Shown piece by piece: positions 43,393 through 52,112 of a stretch of DNA of 64,000 nucleotides; within the stretch, counting starts at the first letter, position 1, and each line of letters starts with the position of its first letter. Under the pieces are notes generated by a model. That model had not been told where the DNA came from, searched no databases, and saw only the letters and a list, made by a program, of their open reading frames with translations. Source of the DNA: Verrucomicrobiales bacterium (GTDB lineage: Bacteria > Verrucomicrobiota > Verrucomicrobiia > Verrucomicrobiales > DEV007); the NCBI GenBank assembly GCA_012960505.1, contig DUBC01000033.1, positions 1 to 64,000 on the forward strand, written 5' to 3'. The translations under genes and the position numbers were made by a program.

Positions 43393-45255
43393 ATGATTAA
43401 GAAGATACTTTTGTTTGGTTTTATAATTCCACTGTGTTCATGTCTTAATGTATGTGCCAAGCCGAACATACTTTGGATTTCTGCAGAGGACATTGGACCT
43501 CATTTTGGTTGTTATGGTGATCCGCATGCGATTACTCCCAACATTGATAAATTGTCATCCGAGGGAACCCGTTTTACTAACGCTTATACGACTGCGGGTG
43601 TTTGTGCTCCTTGTCGCAGTGGAATCATAACTGGCATGTATCAGAACAGTATTGGCACCCATCATATGAGGTGCAATGCCGTCCTCCCGTCCTGGCTCAA
43701 ACCTTTTCCAATTCTTCTTAGGGGGTCTGGATATTACTGCACAAATAACTCAAAGACGGATTATCAGTTTTCAAGACCATCGACTAGAGAAATCTGGGAC
43801 CAGAGCGGTTCAAAAGCTCATTGGAAGAATCGAAAGGAAGGGCAACCTTTTTTTGCAGTATTTAATTATACTGGATGTCACGAGAGTGGAATCGCTTCCG
43901 AAGGTAAGTACAAGGCTGTTACGAGAAACCTAAAACCTGAACAGAGGCAGGATCCGTCCAAGTTAGAGACATTGCCTCCGTATTATCCGGACACTTCCGT
44001 GGTCCGTGAGGACTGGAAAAGAAACTATGAACTGATTACAGCAATGGATTCTTGGGCAGGATCTCTTATCAAAGAAATTAAAGATGCTGGGCTTTACGAG
44101 GAAACAATCATATTTTTTTGGGCTGACCATGGTGTGGGATTGCCTCGTGCAAAGCGTTGGCTTTATGGTTCTGGAACACATATTCCTTTGATCGTTCGTG
44201 TTCCGGGTAAGGAGGGAGGACGAGTCGATACGCAATTGGTAAGCTCAGTTGATCTGGGACCTACGGTATTAAACCTAGCTGGGATTGAAGTTCCTAACAA
44301 ATTGCAAGGCAGAGCATTTCTTGGTCAGAAATTATCAGCTCCTCGCCGTTTTGTTTTTGGTGCCAGAGATAGAATGGATGAAAGATACGATATTATTCGT
44401 TCTATTTTTGATGGGCGTTATCGATACATTCGGAACTTTGAACCTTTGAAGCCCTACTATCAGTACATGAATACGCCAGAAAAAGGAGCCACGATGCGTG
44501 AGATAAGGAGAGCCGAGGAGGAGGGATCCCTGACTGAAACAGGCAAGATTTTTTCAACTAGCAAAAAACCTGTCGAAGAACTTTATGATTTTAAGAATGA
44601 TCCACATGAAATCCGCAATTTATCGGGTGATCCTGAGCACTTAGCGATCTTAAAGAAAATGCGTGTTCATTTGGCACAATGGCAATCTGAAATAGGTGAC
44701 ATTGGGCTCATTCCTGAGGCGGAAATCGAAATTAGAGAGAAGAAGTCCGGTTCTAGATTTGAAATTATGAATGGAGAATTATCTAATAAGGATCAAGTCC
44801 AGCGGTTGGTATCAGTTGCTACAAAAGCATCAGAAGGGCCCTCGGCTCTTGGAGAACTGATAAATGCCATTAATGATGATGATCCAGTCATACGTTATTG
44901 GTCAGTGACTGGTATCGGTAATATCGGAGAGGCGGCTAGGGGAGAAGCGTTAAAATTATCGATGAAGGCGATGAAGGATAAATCGCCTAGTGTACGAATC
45001 GCTGCTGCTCGTGCAGTGGCCCGCCTGGGTGATGCGGATGCAGCACTTGAAGTTTTAAGAGAAGAGCTAAAATCTGAGCATCAGTGGGGAAGACTTGCGT
45101 CGGTGATCGTCATTGACGAGATGGAGGAATCGGGCCGAAAAATGGTCAAGGATTTGAAGGAGGTGATAAGTACTAGGCAACCTAATAAATATATTCTTAG
45201 AGTTGCTAACCGAGCACTCAATGATTTGCTCGGGACCGACAACAAGGTCCCTTAA
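43393..45255 (+). CDS. Exported sulfatase (N-sulfoglucosamine sulfohydrolase-like) with C-terminal HEAT repeats
   Basis: A 620-residue protein with signal peptide (core ILLFGFIIPLCSC, cleavage near CAKPN). The formylglycine site is Cys71 in CAPCRSGIITG, so the position normally Ser or Thr is Cys. Metal motifs SAEDIGPHFGCYG and FWADHGVGLPRAKR are of the heparan-N-sulfatase (SGSH) type, as is GTHHMRC. Residues about 470-615 hold HEAT repeats (DDDPVIRYWSVTGIGNIG, SPSVRIAAARAVARLG), likely a protein-interaction scaffold. Its partner at 45299 has the same sulfatase and HEAT layout, 43 bp downstream. Confidence 0.88.
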   Translation: MIKKILLFGFIIPLCSCLNVCAKPNILWISAEDIGPHFGCYGDPHAITPNIDKLSSEGTRFTNAYTTAGVCAPCRSGIITGMYQNSIGTHHMRCNAVLPSWLKPFPILLRGSGYYCTNNSKTDYQFSRPSTREIWDQSGSKAHWKNRKEGQPFFAVFNYTGCHESGIASEGKYKAVTRNLKPEQRQDPSKLETLPPYYPDTSVVREDWKRNYELITAMDSWAGSLIKEIKDAGLYEETIIFFWADHGVGLPRAKRWLYGSGTHIPLIVRVPGKEGGRVDTQLVSSVDLGPTVLNLAGIEVPNKLQGRAFLGQKLSAPRRFVFGARDRMDERYDIIRSIFDGRYRYIRNFEPLKPYYQYMNTPEKGATMREIRRAEEEGSLTETGKIFSTSKKPVEELYDFKNDPHEIRNLSGDPEHLAILKKMRVHLAQWQSEIGDIGLIPEAEIEIREKKSGSRFEIMNGELSNKDQVQRLVSVATKASEGPSALGELINAINDDDPVIRYWSVTGIGNIGEAARGEALKLSMKAMKDKSPSVRIAAARAVARLGDADAALEVLREELKSEHQWGRLASVIVIDEMEESGRKMVKDLKEVISTRQPNKYILRVANRALNDLLGTDNKVP

Positions 45256-45298
45256 CCTCTGATTTTATTTTCAACAAACCGAAACTAATACTGACGTT

Positions 45299-47848
45299 AT
45301 GATTTATTTAAGATTCTTATGTGTGTTCACCTTCTTTCTGATGATGGTGTTCAGGGCCGATGCAGAGTGGATTGAGCTTTTTGATGGTAAGACTACGGAG
45401 GGTTGGAAACCGCGATCTGAGGTCATTTCTTTTGATGCTAAGGGAGGTGAGCTTCATTTACTCTCGAAGACAAACTGTTGGGTCACTACTGAACGTCAGA
45501 TGAGTGATTTTGAGGCAGAGATTGAAGTTCTTATGCCTAAAGAAGAGGGTTTTAATTCCGGATTAGCCTTCCGCTGCATTGGCAATCAGGGTCGTCCGAA
45601 AGGTTACCAGTGCGAGATTGATCAGCAAAAGCCAGCCGGAGTTTATGGGATCGGTAATGGTGGTTGGATTTATCCTGGAAAGGGTCAGGGCAAAGAGTTC
45701 GCTGATAAGATTCGTGGTAATCTTAAGAAAGATGATTGGAACCATTTTAGAGTGAGGGCTGTCGGAGATAGGATCCAAACATGGTTGAATGGAAAGCCCG
45801 TATCAGACATTAAGCATGGGAAAATATTAAAAGGCTATTTTGGTATTCAGCATCATGGGAAGGGAGGAACCGTTCGTTTCAGAAATATTAGGGCACGTGA
45901 AATCTCTAATAAAAAAGTGACGCAAGAAATTCAGAAGAGACCCAATATCTTGTGGATCACGGCTGAGGATATGAGTCCGACACTTGGTTGTTATGGAGAT
46001 AAATATGCAATCACTCCGAACATTGATAAGTTGGCCAGTTCCTCAACAAAATACTCCAATGCTTTCGCGGCTTCTCCTGTCTGCTCTCCTTCAAGGTCGG
46101 TCCTGATTACTGGAATGCATAACGTCTCTACAGGCACTCATCAGATGAGGTCCGGATTTCCTTTGCCGACAGGAGTCAAGGGCTTTCCAGCCCATATGAG
46201 GGAATCAGGCTATTTTACAACTAATAACGTCAAAACAGATTATAACAGCAGTGATGCTCCACGCCTGGTCAAAGAATCATGGGATGAGTCAAGTCCTAAG
46301 GCTCACTGGCGCAATTCCAAGCGCGGGCAAGGGCAACCGTTCTTCTCTGTTTTTAATATTATGACCAGTCACCAGTCCCGTTCAATGGTCTGGCCTTATC
46401 CTGTTTTCAAAAAACATGTTCAATCCAAATTGTCGGCTACTGAAATTCATGATCCTAAGAAGGCTCCGGTCCCTGACTATTATCCTGACACGCCTCTCAT
46501 AAGAAAAACGATTAGCCGGTATTATGATTGTGTCACGGTCATGGATCAGCGGGTCGGTGAAATTATGAGTCAATTGCGCGAAGACGGATTAGCAGATAAT
46601 ACTATTGTTTTTTTCTTTTCTGACCATGGTTCAGGAATGCCTCGTCATAAGAGGTTATTGCATGATAGTGGGATGAAAGTTGCCATGCTGATACATGTTC
46701 CTGAGAAATGGAAGCATCTGCGTCCAACTGCTCCCGGTTCCGCGACGGATCGATTGGTGAGTTTTGTTGATTTTCCACCATCAGTTCTCGGATTAGTTGG
46801 TCTCAAATCACCAAAATATATGCAAGGGATTCCTTTTATAGGCGTTGGCTCTACCCAGAAAAGAAAATTTGTTTTTGGTAATAGAGACAGGGTCGATGAA
46901 GTATTTGATTGTTCCAGATCAGTACGAAACAAGAGATGGTTATACATACGTAATTTTCATCCCCATCTTTCTTGGAACCAGCCGTCAGTATTCTCCGATC
47001 TTGGTGAGATACGTCATGAAATTTCCCGAGTTTTCCGGGAGGATCCTGATTCTTCTAGTGTTGCCCAGAGGCACTATGCCGGCCCCACAAGGGCAACCGA
47101 AGAGTTTTATGATTGTGATGCTGATCCGGATAATACACGTAACTTGATTTCTGGAAAGTTGTCAGATGAGGCTAGCAAAGCATTACAGAGATTACGGTTA
47201 AGCTTAGTTGAACACCGCAATGCAGTAGGAGACCTGGGCGCTTTGCCTGAAAGTGAGATGCGCCGTTGGGTAAAGAATGAAGGCAGCCCAATGAGAGACA
47301 TTGTTATGGGCAAGACGGACCATTCGCCCGACCTCGAGAGGGCATGGTCAGCTGCTGATAAGGTAGGCAAGTCTGATTCCAAGGAACTTTTGAAGCTTCT
47401 TAAAAAAGGAAATGTTAATGAGAGGTATTGGGCTGCAGTTTCTCTTAGAAATGGGCACTTTGATGAAAAGAGCATCCAGCAAAGCGCATTTGAATGGATT
47501 CAGGACGTTGCACCTTCTGTTCGAATTGAGATTGCCGGCTGGTTGGCATTTTTTCCTGAAAAAAGAGAAGCTTCTCTTAATCGATTAGTGAAAGATCTTG
47601 AGCACCCTGACTGGGCAGTCGCTTTGCAAGCGTGTCGTGCAATTGAATTATTAGGCCCAAAGGCAAGGCCGGTCCTAGGAATAATGAAGAAACTTTACGC
47701 GAAGACCCGTCATGAACCTGGAGATAATAATTTTTTCATAGCTTTCTCAAGTGGTGCATTTCTTGATGAGCTTGGGGAAAAAACAGAACCTTGGGATTTT
47801 TCACCAGGGGCCGGGAGTTTCATGCCTGCAAAGAAGAAATCTAATTGA
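45299..47848 (+). CDS. DUF1080 - sulfatase - HEAT triple fusion (exported)
   Basis: An 849-residue protein with signal peptide (core FLCVFTFFLMMVF, cleavage near ADAEW). Residues about 23-202 are DUF1080 (IELFDGKTTEGWKP, FNSGLAFRCIG, DWNHFRVRAVGDRIQTWLNG). Residues about 215-640 are an SGSH-like sulfatase with formylglycine Cys262 in CSPSRSVLITG, TAEDMSPTLGCYG and FFSDHGSGMPRHKR. Residues about 700-815 are HEAT repeats (ERYWAAVSLRNG, WAVALQACRAIELLG). The combination suggests desulfation and cleavage of a keto-glycoside on one chain. DUF1080 in tandem with a sulfatase is known in these phyla, but I do not recall this exact triple order. Confidence 0.87.
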   Translation: MIYLRFLCVFTFFLMMVFRADAEWIELFDGKTTEGWKPRSEVISFDAKGGELHLLSKTNCWVTTERQMSDFEAEIEVLMPKEEGFNSGLAFRCIGNQGRPKGYQCEIDQQKPAGVYGIGNGGWIYPGKGQGKEFADKIRGNLKKDDWNHFRVRAVGDRIQTWLNGKPVSDIKHGKILKGYFGIQHHGKGGTVRFRNIRAREISNKKVTQEIQKRPNILWITAEDMSPTLGCYGDKYAITPNIDKLASSSTKYSNAFAASPVCSPSRSVLITGMHNVSTGTHQMRSGFPLPTGVKGFPAHMRESGYFTTNNVKTDYNSSDAPRLVKESWDESSPKAHWRNSKRGQGQPFFSVFNIMTSHQSRSMVWPYPVFKKHVQSKLSATEIHDPKKAPVPDYYPDTPLIRKTISRYYDCVTVMDQRVGEIMSQLREDGLADNTIVFFFSDHGSGMPRHKRLLHDSGMKVAMLIHVPEKWKHLRPTAPGSATDRLVSFVDFPPSVLGLVGLKSPKYMQGIPFIGVGSTQKRKFVFGNRDRVDEVFDCSRSVRNKRWLYIRNFHPHLSWNQPSVFSDLGEIRHEISRVFREDPDSSSVAQRHYAGPTRATEEFYDCDADPDNTRNLISGKLSDEASKALQRLRLSLVEHRNAVGDLGALPESEMRRWVKNEGSPMRDIVMGKTDHSPDLERAWSAADKVGKSDSKELLKLLKKGNVNERYWAAVSLRNGHFDEKSIQQSAFEWIQDVAPSVRIEIAGWLAFFPEKREASLNRLVKDLEHPDWAVALQACRAIELLGPKARPVLGIMKKLYAKTRHEPGDNNFFIAFSSGAFLDELGEKTEPWDFSPGAGSFMPAKKKSN

Positions 47849-47918
47849 AAGTTTTCTGGCACTGATCAATTTTCATTATTGGCTTTTCCAAGTTCAAAGG
47901 CTTTGGTAAATTTAAGCC

Positions 47919-48950
47919 ATGAATGTTGGTATAGTTGGATACGGTTGGGTCGCTGGAGCTCATATTGATGCACTTAATTCGATTGATGGGATCGAGGTGA
48001 CTGCAGTTTATTCTTCTCGTTCTCAGGATGAGAATGAGCTGTCAAAGAAACATGGTTCATCTATCAAGGCATTCCAGGACCTTGGGGGAATGCTGTCATC
48101 TGATGATATTGAAGTAATTTCGATTTGTAGTTATCCGGACCAACACAAGGAACATGCAATTGCTGCTGCGAGAGCGGGAAAGCATCTTATTCTGGAAAAA
48201 CCACTAGCATTGTCCATTGAAGATTGTTCCGAAATTCGTTCAGCTGTTCTGGAAGCGAATGTTCGAACTTGTGTATGTTTTGAGTGTCGATATTCAAGTC
48301 AGTTCCTTGTAACTAAGTCAGTCATTGATGATGGGTTACTTGGGAAAATTCACTATGGGGAAGTGGATTATTATCATGGTATTGGACCATGGTATGGACA
48401 GTTTCGTTGGAACACCGGAAAAGAGCACGGAGGAAGTAGTTTACTTTCGGCTGGATGTCATGCACTTGATGCGTTGCTCCTTTGTATGGGAGGTGATGTT
48501 GAGGAGGTTAGTTCATATGCTTCGGTTTCAGGAAGCTCTACTTTTTCTGATTACGAATATCCCACGACCACGACCACTATAATGAAGTTCACTGACGGGC
48601 GAGTGGGCAAAGCAACCTCATGCATCGATTGCCTTCAACCTTATTACTTTCATACTCATCTTGTCGGTTCTGAGGGGAGCCTACTGGACAATAAGTTTCA
48701 TTCTGAAAAGCTCTCTACTGACAAAGGTTCTTGGAGTTCCTTATCAATGAAAATGTTGGATTCCGGTGATGTGAGTGACCATCCCTACACGACCCAGTTC
48801 CAGGCGTTCTTTGATTCGATGGCTAAGGGAGAAGAAATGCCACTAACCTCAATCAATGAAGCTTATAAGAGCTTTGAAGTTGTTTTTGCCGCTGACAAAT
48901 CAGTTGAGCTTGGCAGGCCTGTGAAAATTTCAGAAATTAGTGGTGACTAA
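47919..48950 (+). CDS. Gfo/Idh/MocA-family oxidoreductase (cytoplasmic)
   Basis: A 343-residue protein without a signal. The Rossmann motif is VGIVGYGWVAGAH (Gly6, Gly8, Gly12 pattern), followed by the family motif EKPLALSIEDC and a C-terminal alpha/beta domain with GGSSLLSAGCHALDALL, where the catalytic His lies. NAD(P)-dependent oxidation of a sugar hydroxyl is the usual reaction. The end overlaps the start of the PIG-L gene (GTG 48940), and NagB-like follows in turn, so all three form one operon on amino sugars by inference. Confidence 0.88.
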   Translation: MNVGIVGYGWVAGAHIDALNSIDGIEVTAVYSSRSQDENELSKKHGSSIKAFQDLGGMLSSDDIEVISICSYPDQHKEHAIAAARAGKHLILEKPLALSIEDCSEIRSAVLEANVRTCVCFECRYSSQFLVTKSVIDDGLLGKIHYGEVDYYHGIGPWYGQFRWNTGKEHGGSSLLSAGCHALDALLLCMGGDVEEVSSYASVSGSSTFSDYEYPTTTTTIMKFTDGRVGKATSCIDCLQPYYFHTHLVGSEGSLLDNKFHSEKLSTDKGSWSSLSMKMLDSGDVSDHPYTTQFQAFFDSMAKGEEMPLTSINEAYKSFEVVFAADKSVELGRPVKISEISGD

Positions 48951-49734
48951 AAATGCAATCGCAATAGTCGCCCATCCGGACGACATTGAATTTCTCTTTG
49001 CGGGCACGATGCTTCAATTGGCTGCTCGCGGATGGAACCTCCATTATATTACCATTGCCAGTGGCAATTGTGGTTCCTTAGATATGGATGCTGAAGAGAC
49101 TCGGCAAGTTCGTCAGGATGAGGCCCAACGCGCGGCAGCATACTTGGGTGCTAAGTATTATCCTCCTCTATGTGATGATCTAGAGATTGTCTACTCCGTG
49201 GATCTACTCCGGCGCTTGTCTTCAGTGATTCGGTCAGCGGCTCCACATATTGTTCTGACACATTCTCCAGAAGATTACATGGTAGATCATATGGAAACGT
49301 CTCGGTTAGCCGTCACTGCAGCTTTCACTCATGGTATGCCTAACTTTGTTACCGATCCTTCGACTAGTCATCTGGATGAACATCAGACCAGCGTATATCA
49401 TGCCATGCCTCATGGATTGAGGGATGGGCTGAGAAAGAAAGTAATCCCTGAATCGTACGTTGATATTTCGTCAGTCATGGATAGCAAAAGAGTTACTCTC
49501 GCAGAGCATAAGAGCCAGCATTCCTGGCTCGAATCTAGTCAGGGTATGAATTCTTATCTCATGTCTATGGAGGATATGTCCCGTGAACTCGGAGAAATGT
49601 CAGGTAAATTTGATTATGCTGAGGGATGGAGGAGAAGATCTCATCTTGGTTTTAGCCGAACTGAAGAGGATCCGCTTTCAGAAGCTCTCGGAGAATTGTA
49701 CTATTTAAACCCGGAATATAATTTGGATAATTAG
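48940..49734 (+). CDS. PIG-L/LmbE-family N-acetylglucosaminyl deacetylase-like protein
   Basis: A 264-residue cytoplasmic protein starting at GTG 48940 (GTG 48943 is also possible), overlapping the upstream gene by 11 bp. The zinc motif AHPDDIEF lies at about 10-17, with the second ligand His in the HMETS segment after SPEDYMVD. Family enzymes deacetylate GlcNAc-containing compounds. It is 7 bp upstream of the NagB-like gene, and deacetylation followed by deamination of an amino sugar is the natural reading. Confidence 0.85.
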   Translation: MVTKNAIAIVAHPDDIEFLFAGTMLQLAARGWNLHYITIASGNCGSLDMDAEETRQVRQDEAQRAAAYLGAKYYPPLCDDLEIVYSVDLLRRLSSVIRSAAPHIVLTHSPEDYMVDHMETSRLAVTAAFTHGMPNFVTDPSTSHLDEHQTSVYHAMPHGLRDGLRKKVIPESYVDISSVMDSKRVTLAEHKSQHSWLESSQGMNSYLMSMEDMSRELGEMSGKFDYAEGWRRRSHLGFSRTEEDPLSEALGELYYLNPEYNLDN

Positions 49735-49741
49735 ACCTGAA

Positions 49742-50674
49742 ATGGCCAGAAAACTAAGCACAATAGCACCTGAATGGTGGGATTACACTACCCTCGATGA
49801 TGATTTAATTCGTGATGTTGCTTCACTAAGTATGGAGGACTTGGAGCAACTTTCCTGTCCAGGTTTCAAGGTAGTCATGTATGATACTTTGGAAGATTTT
49901 TATTTGGCCGAGGCTCTTGAATACATTAGTGCCTGGCAATCCTCTACCTCTGATAATCCTGTGGGGATATGTGGTCCTATAGGCCCTACAGAACAATTGC
50001 CACTCGTTGCAAGACTCGTGAATGAGCTCAGAGTGGATCTTTCTTCAGCACATTTTTGGGGGATGGATGAATGGTTAGGTGAGGATGGGAGGGAAGTACC
50101 AATTTCACATCCTCTTTCCTTTGAGAGAACTGATAGGGAGCTGTGCTTTGATCGCATTTCCGAGGATTTGCAAATGCCTGAGTCAAATATGCATTTTCCT
50201 GCTGCGGATACTGAGGAGTACATCAATTCATGGGAAGGGGTCCGATGCGCAGTGATGCAGGGGGGGCAGGGTGATATTAAGCATTGGGCTTTTAACGATC
50301 CTCCGCGCCGTGAAGGAGAATATAAGGAATCTCCTCCATCACCCGATCGATACAGGAAACTCTCAACACGAGTCGTGGAACTGCATCCCATTACCTTGGC
50401 GCAGAACGCTAGGACCTCAGGCGGCGGCAATATTACTTTGGTTCCTGAAAAAGCGATCACGGTCGGTCCTGTCCAAACATGGAAATCAGATAAGGTTTCA
50501 ATCTGGCAGGCAGGCACTCATGATAATCCATTTGGTCAGCGGTTGACGGCTTTAATGATTTCTAAAGGCATTGCTGACGCTGCTGTGCCGATGTCATTGT
50601 TGGCGGATCATCCAAATGTGCAGTTCAATTATTATCGGGGCGGCCTAGGAAGTTGTGATGTTGAAATGCATTAA
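49742..50674 (+). CDS. Glucosamine-6-phosphate deaminase/isomerase-like protein (NagB fold, altered active site)
   Basis: A 310-residue cytoplasmic protein. The NagB landmarks are recognisable but changed: [11 protein letters not shown] replaces the usual Gly-rich sugar-phosphate loop, MDEW (Asp109) corresponds to the MDEY of E. coli NagB, and [15 protein letters not shown] replaces GxGxDGHIAFNEP. In the last motif Asp178 and His181 are separated by one extra residue, and the catalytic Glu is Asp186. It may act on a different (for example oxidised or unphosphorylated) amino sugar. It is the third gene of the operon with the oxidoreductase and PIG-L deacetylase. Confidence 0.8.
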   Translation: MARKLSTIAPEWWDYTTLDDDLIRDVASLSMEDLEQLSCPGFKVVMYDTLEDFYLAEALEYISAWQSSTSDNPVGICGPIGPTEQLPLVARLVNELRVDLSSAHFWGMDEWLGEDGREVPISHPLSFERTDRELCFDRISEDLQMPESNMHFPAADTEEYINSWEGVRCAVMQGGQGDIKHWAFNDPPRREGEYKESPPSPDRYRKLSTRVVELHPITLAQNARTSGGGNITLVPEKAITVGPVQTWKSDKVSIWQAGTHDNPFGQRLTALMISKGIADAAVPMSLLADHPNVQFNYYRGGLGSCDVEMH

Positions 50675-50731
50675 TCACTAGAGCGTTCGAATTAACAAGA
50701 CACGTTACACTAGTTCGTGATACTGTAAGGA

Positions 50732-52105
50732 ATGGCTAAAAATATTCTGACCCGACGTGCATTACTGGCTGCTTCAGGAGCAGGCACCTCACTCAATATT
50801 CTTCGTTCTGGTACCTTGTACGGTGAAGAGCCTAAGACTTTGGATAAACTGTCAGTGGCTTTTATCGGGATGGGTGGGCAGATTCAGGGGCACGTTGCGA
50901 ATATACTTAATCAGGGGCAGAACGTTGCCGCTTTTTGTGATGTGGATAAGAGACAGATTGATAATTCCAAGAAACGGCACGGGAATAAGGTTAACAAGGT
51001 CAAAGAATATGAAGATTACAGAGAATTGATTGAGAAGGAGAAATCAGTCGATGCAGTTGTAATAGCAACGCCCGACCATTGGCATGCTCCGATCTGCAGG
51101 GCAGCCATGAAGGCGGGGAAACATGTCTATTGCGAGAAGCCACTGACTCATACAATTAAGGAAGCTAGAGAACTTAGAGAACTTACTAAGGCTTCTAAGG
51201 TCGTAACTCAGACCGGCAATCAGGGCAGCGCATCTTCTAATTTACGCCGTAGTATGGAATTAATTGCTGCTGATGTTTTTGGTCCGATCCGCGAGATTCA
51301 TGTTTGGCATCCAAAGCACAATTGGCCAAGTGGTGGTGTCCGACCTGCCGGTTCAGATCCAGTGCCAAAAGGATTGAACTGGGATTTCTGGTGTGGAACT
51401 GCACCTGTGCGACCTTTCAAAGAAAGCATCTACCATCCGGCCAAGTGGCGTGGATGGTATGATTTTGGTAACGGCTTCATAGGCGATTTCTGCTGCCACT
51501 CATTTAACTTAGCCCTCAGATCGCTCAGTTTGGATTATCCTTCTAAGATTTCTTTCACTGGTGAGGGATTGGGTACTGAAACCTTCGCGAAGTCATGCTC
51601 AGTTAAATATCACTTTTCCAAAAACAAGGAGCGATCCCATGATGTCGCATTAAATATTTATACGGGTGGAGGAAAAGATGTTCCACCGGACCATGCTGTA
51701 GAGGCAGCTGTCAAAACTTTCGGTAGCTTGCCTAGGGTAGGTTGTATTTTTATTGGCGATAAAGGAATGCTTTCTTCAGGACTATGGAACTCTCAGTGCT
51801 ATATAAAGATGAACGGAGAAGAGAAGTACATCGGTGAAGGGAATCACGATGCTGCAAAGATCGTTCCCAAAACTATTCCTAGATCAAGGGGGCATATGCA
51901 TGAGTGGGTCGATGCTTGCAAAGGAAAAGGAAAGACCTTTGCTGATTTTGAGCATGGAGGACATCTCACGGAAATCGGCCTTTCCGGAATCGTGGCCTTG
52001 AAGATGCAGAAAGAAATTGAGTGGGACGGGCAAGCGATGAAAGTAAAAGGTCATCCGGAAGCGGATGCTTACATTGGTAAAGAAAATAGAAAAGAATGGC
52101 TTTAG
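50732..52105 (+). CDS. Tat-exported Gfo/Idh/MocA-family oxidoreductase
   Basis: A 457-residue protein with a twin-arginine signal (LTRRALLAASGAG, Arg8-Arg9). The Rossmann motif is AFIGMGGQIQGH and the EKPL motif is in YCEKPLTHT. Further family marks include DHWHAPICRAAM, QTGNQG and GWYDFGNGFIGDFCCHSFN. This exported branch, common in Planctomycetota and Verrucomicrobiota, carries its cofactor across the membrane already folded. It follows the NagB-like gene by 57 bp. Oxidation of a sugar ring hydroxyl in the periplasm is the likely reaction. Confidence 0.87.
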   Translation: MAKNILTRRALLAASGAGTSLNILRSGTLYGEEPKTLDKLSVAFIGMGGQIQGHVANILNQGQNVAAFCDVDKRQIDNSKKRHGNKVNKVKEYEDYRELIEKEKSVDAVVIATPDHWHAPICRAAMKAGKHVYCEKPLTHTIKEARELRELTKASKVVTQTGNQGSASSNLRRSMELIAADVFGPIREIHVWHPKHNWPSGGVRPAGSDPVPKGLNWDFWCGTAPVRPFKESIYHPAKWRGWYDFGNGFIGDFCCHSFNLALRSLSLDYPSKISFTGEGLGTETFAKSCSVKYHFSKNKERSHDVALNIYTGGGKDVPPDHAVEAAVKTFGSLPRVGCIFIGDKGMLSSGLWNSQCYIKMNGEEKYIGEGNHDAAKIVPKTIPRSRGHMHEWVDACKGKGKTFADFEHGGHLTEIGLSGIVALKMQKEIEWDGQAMKVKGHPEADAYIGKENRKEWL

Positions 52106-52112
52106 GTCATAC

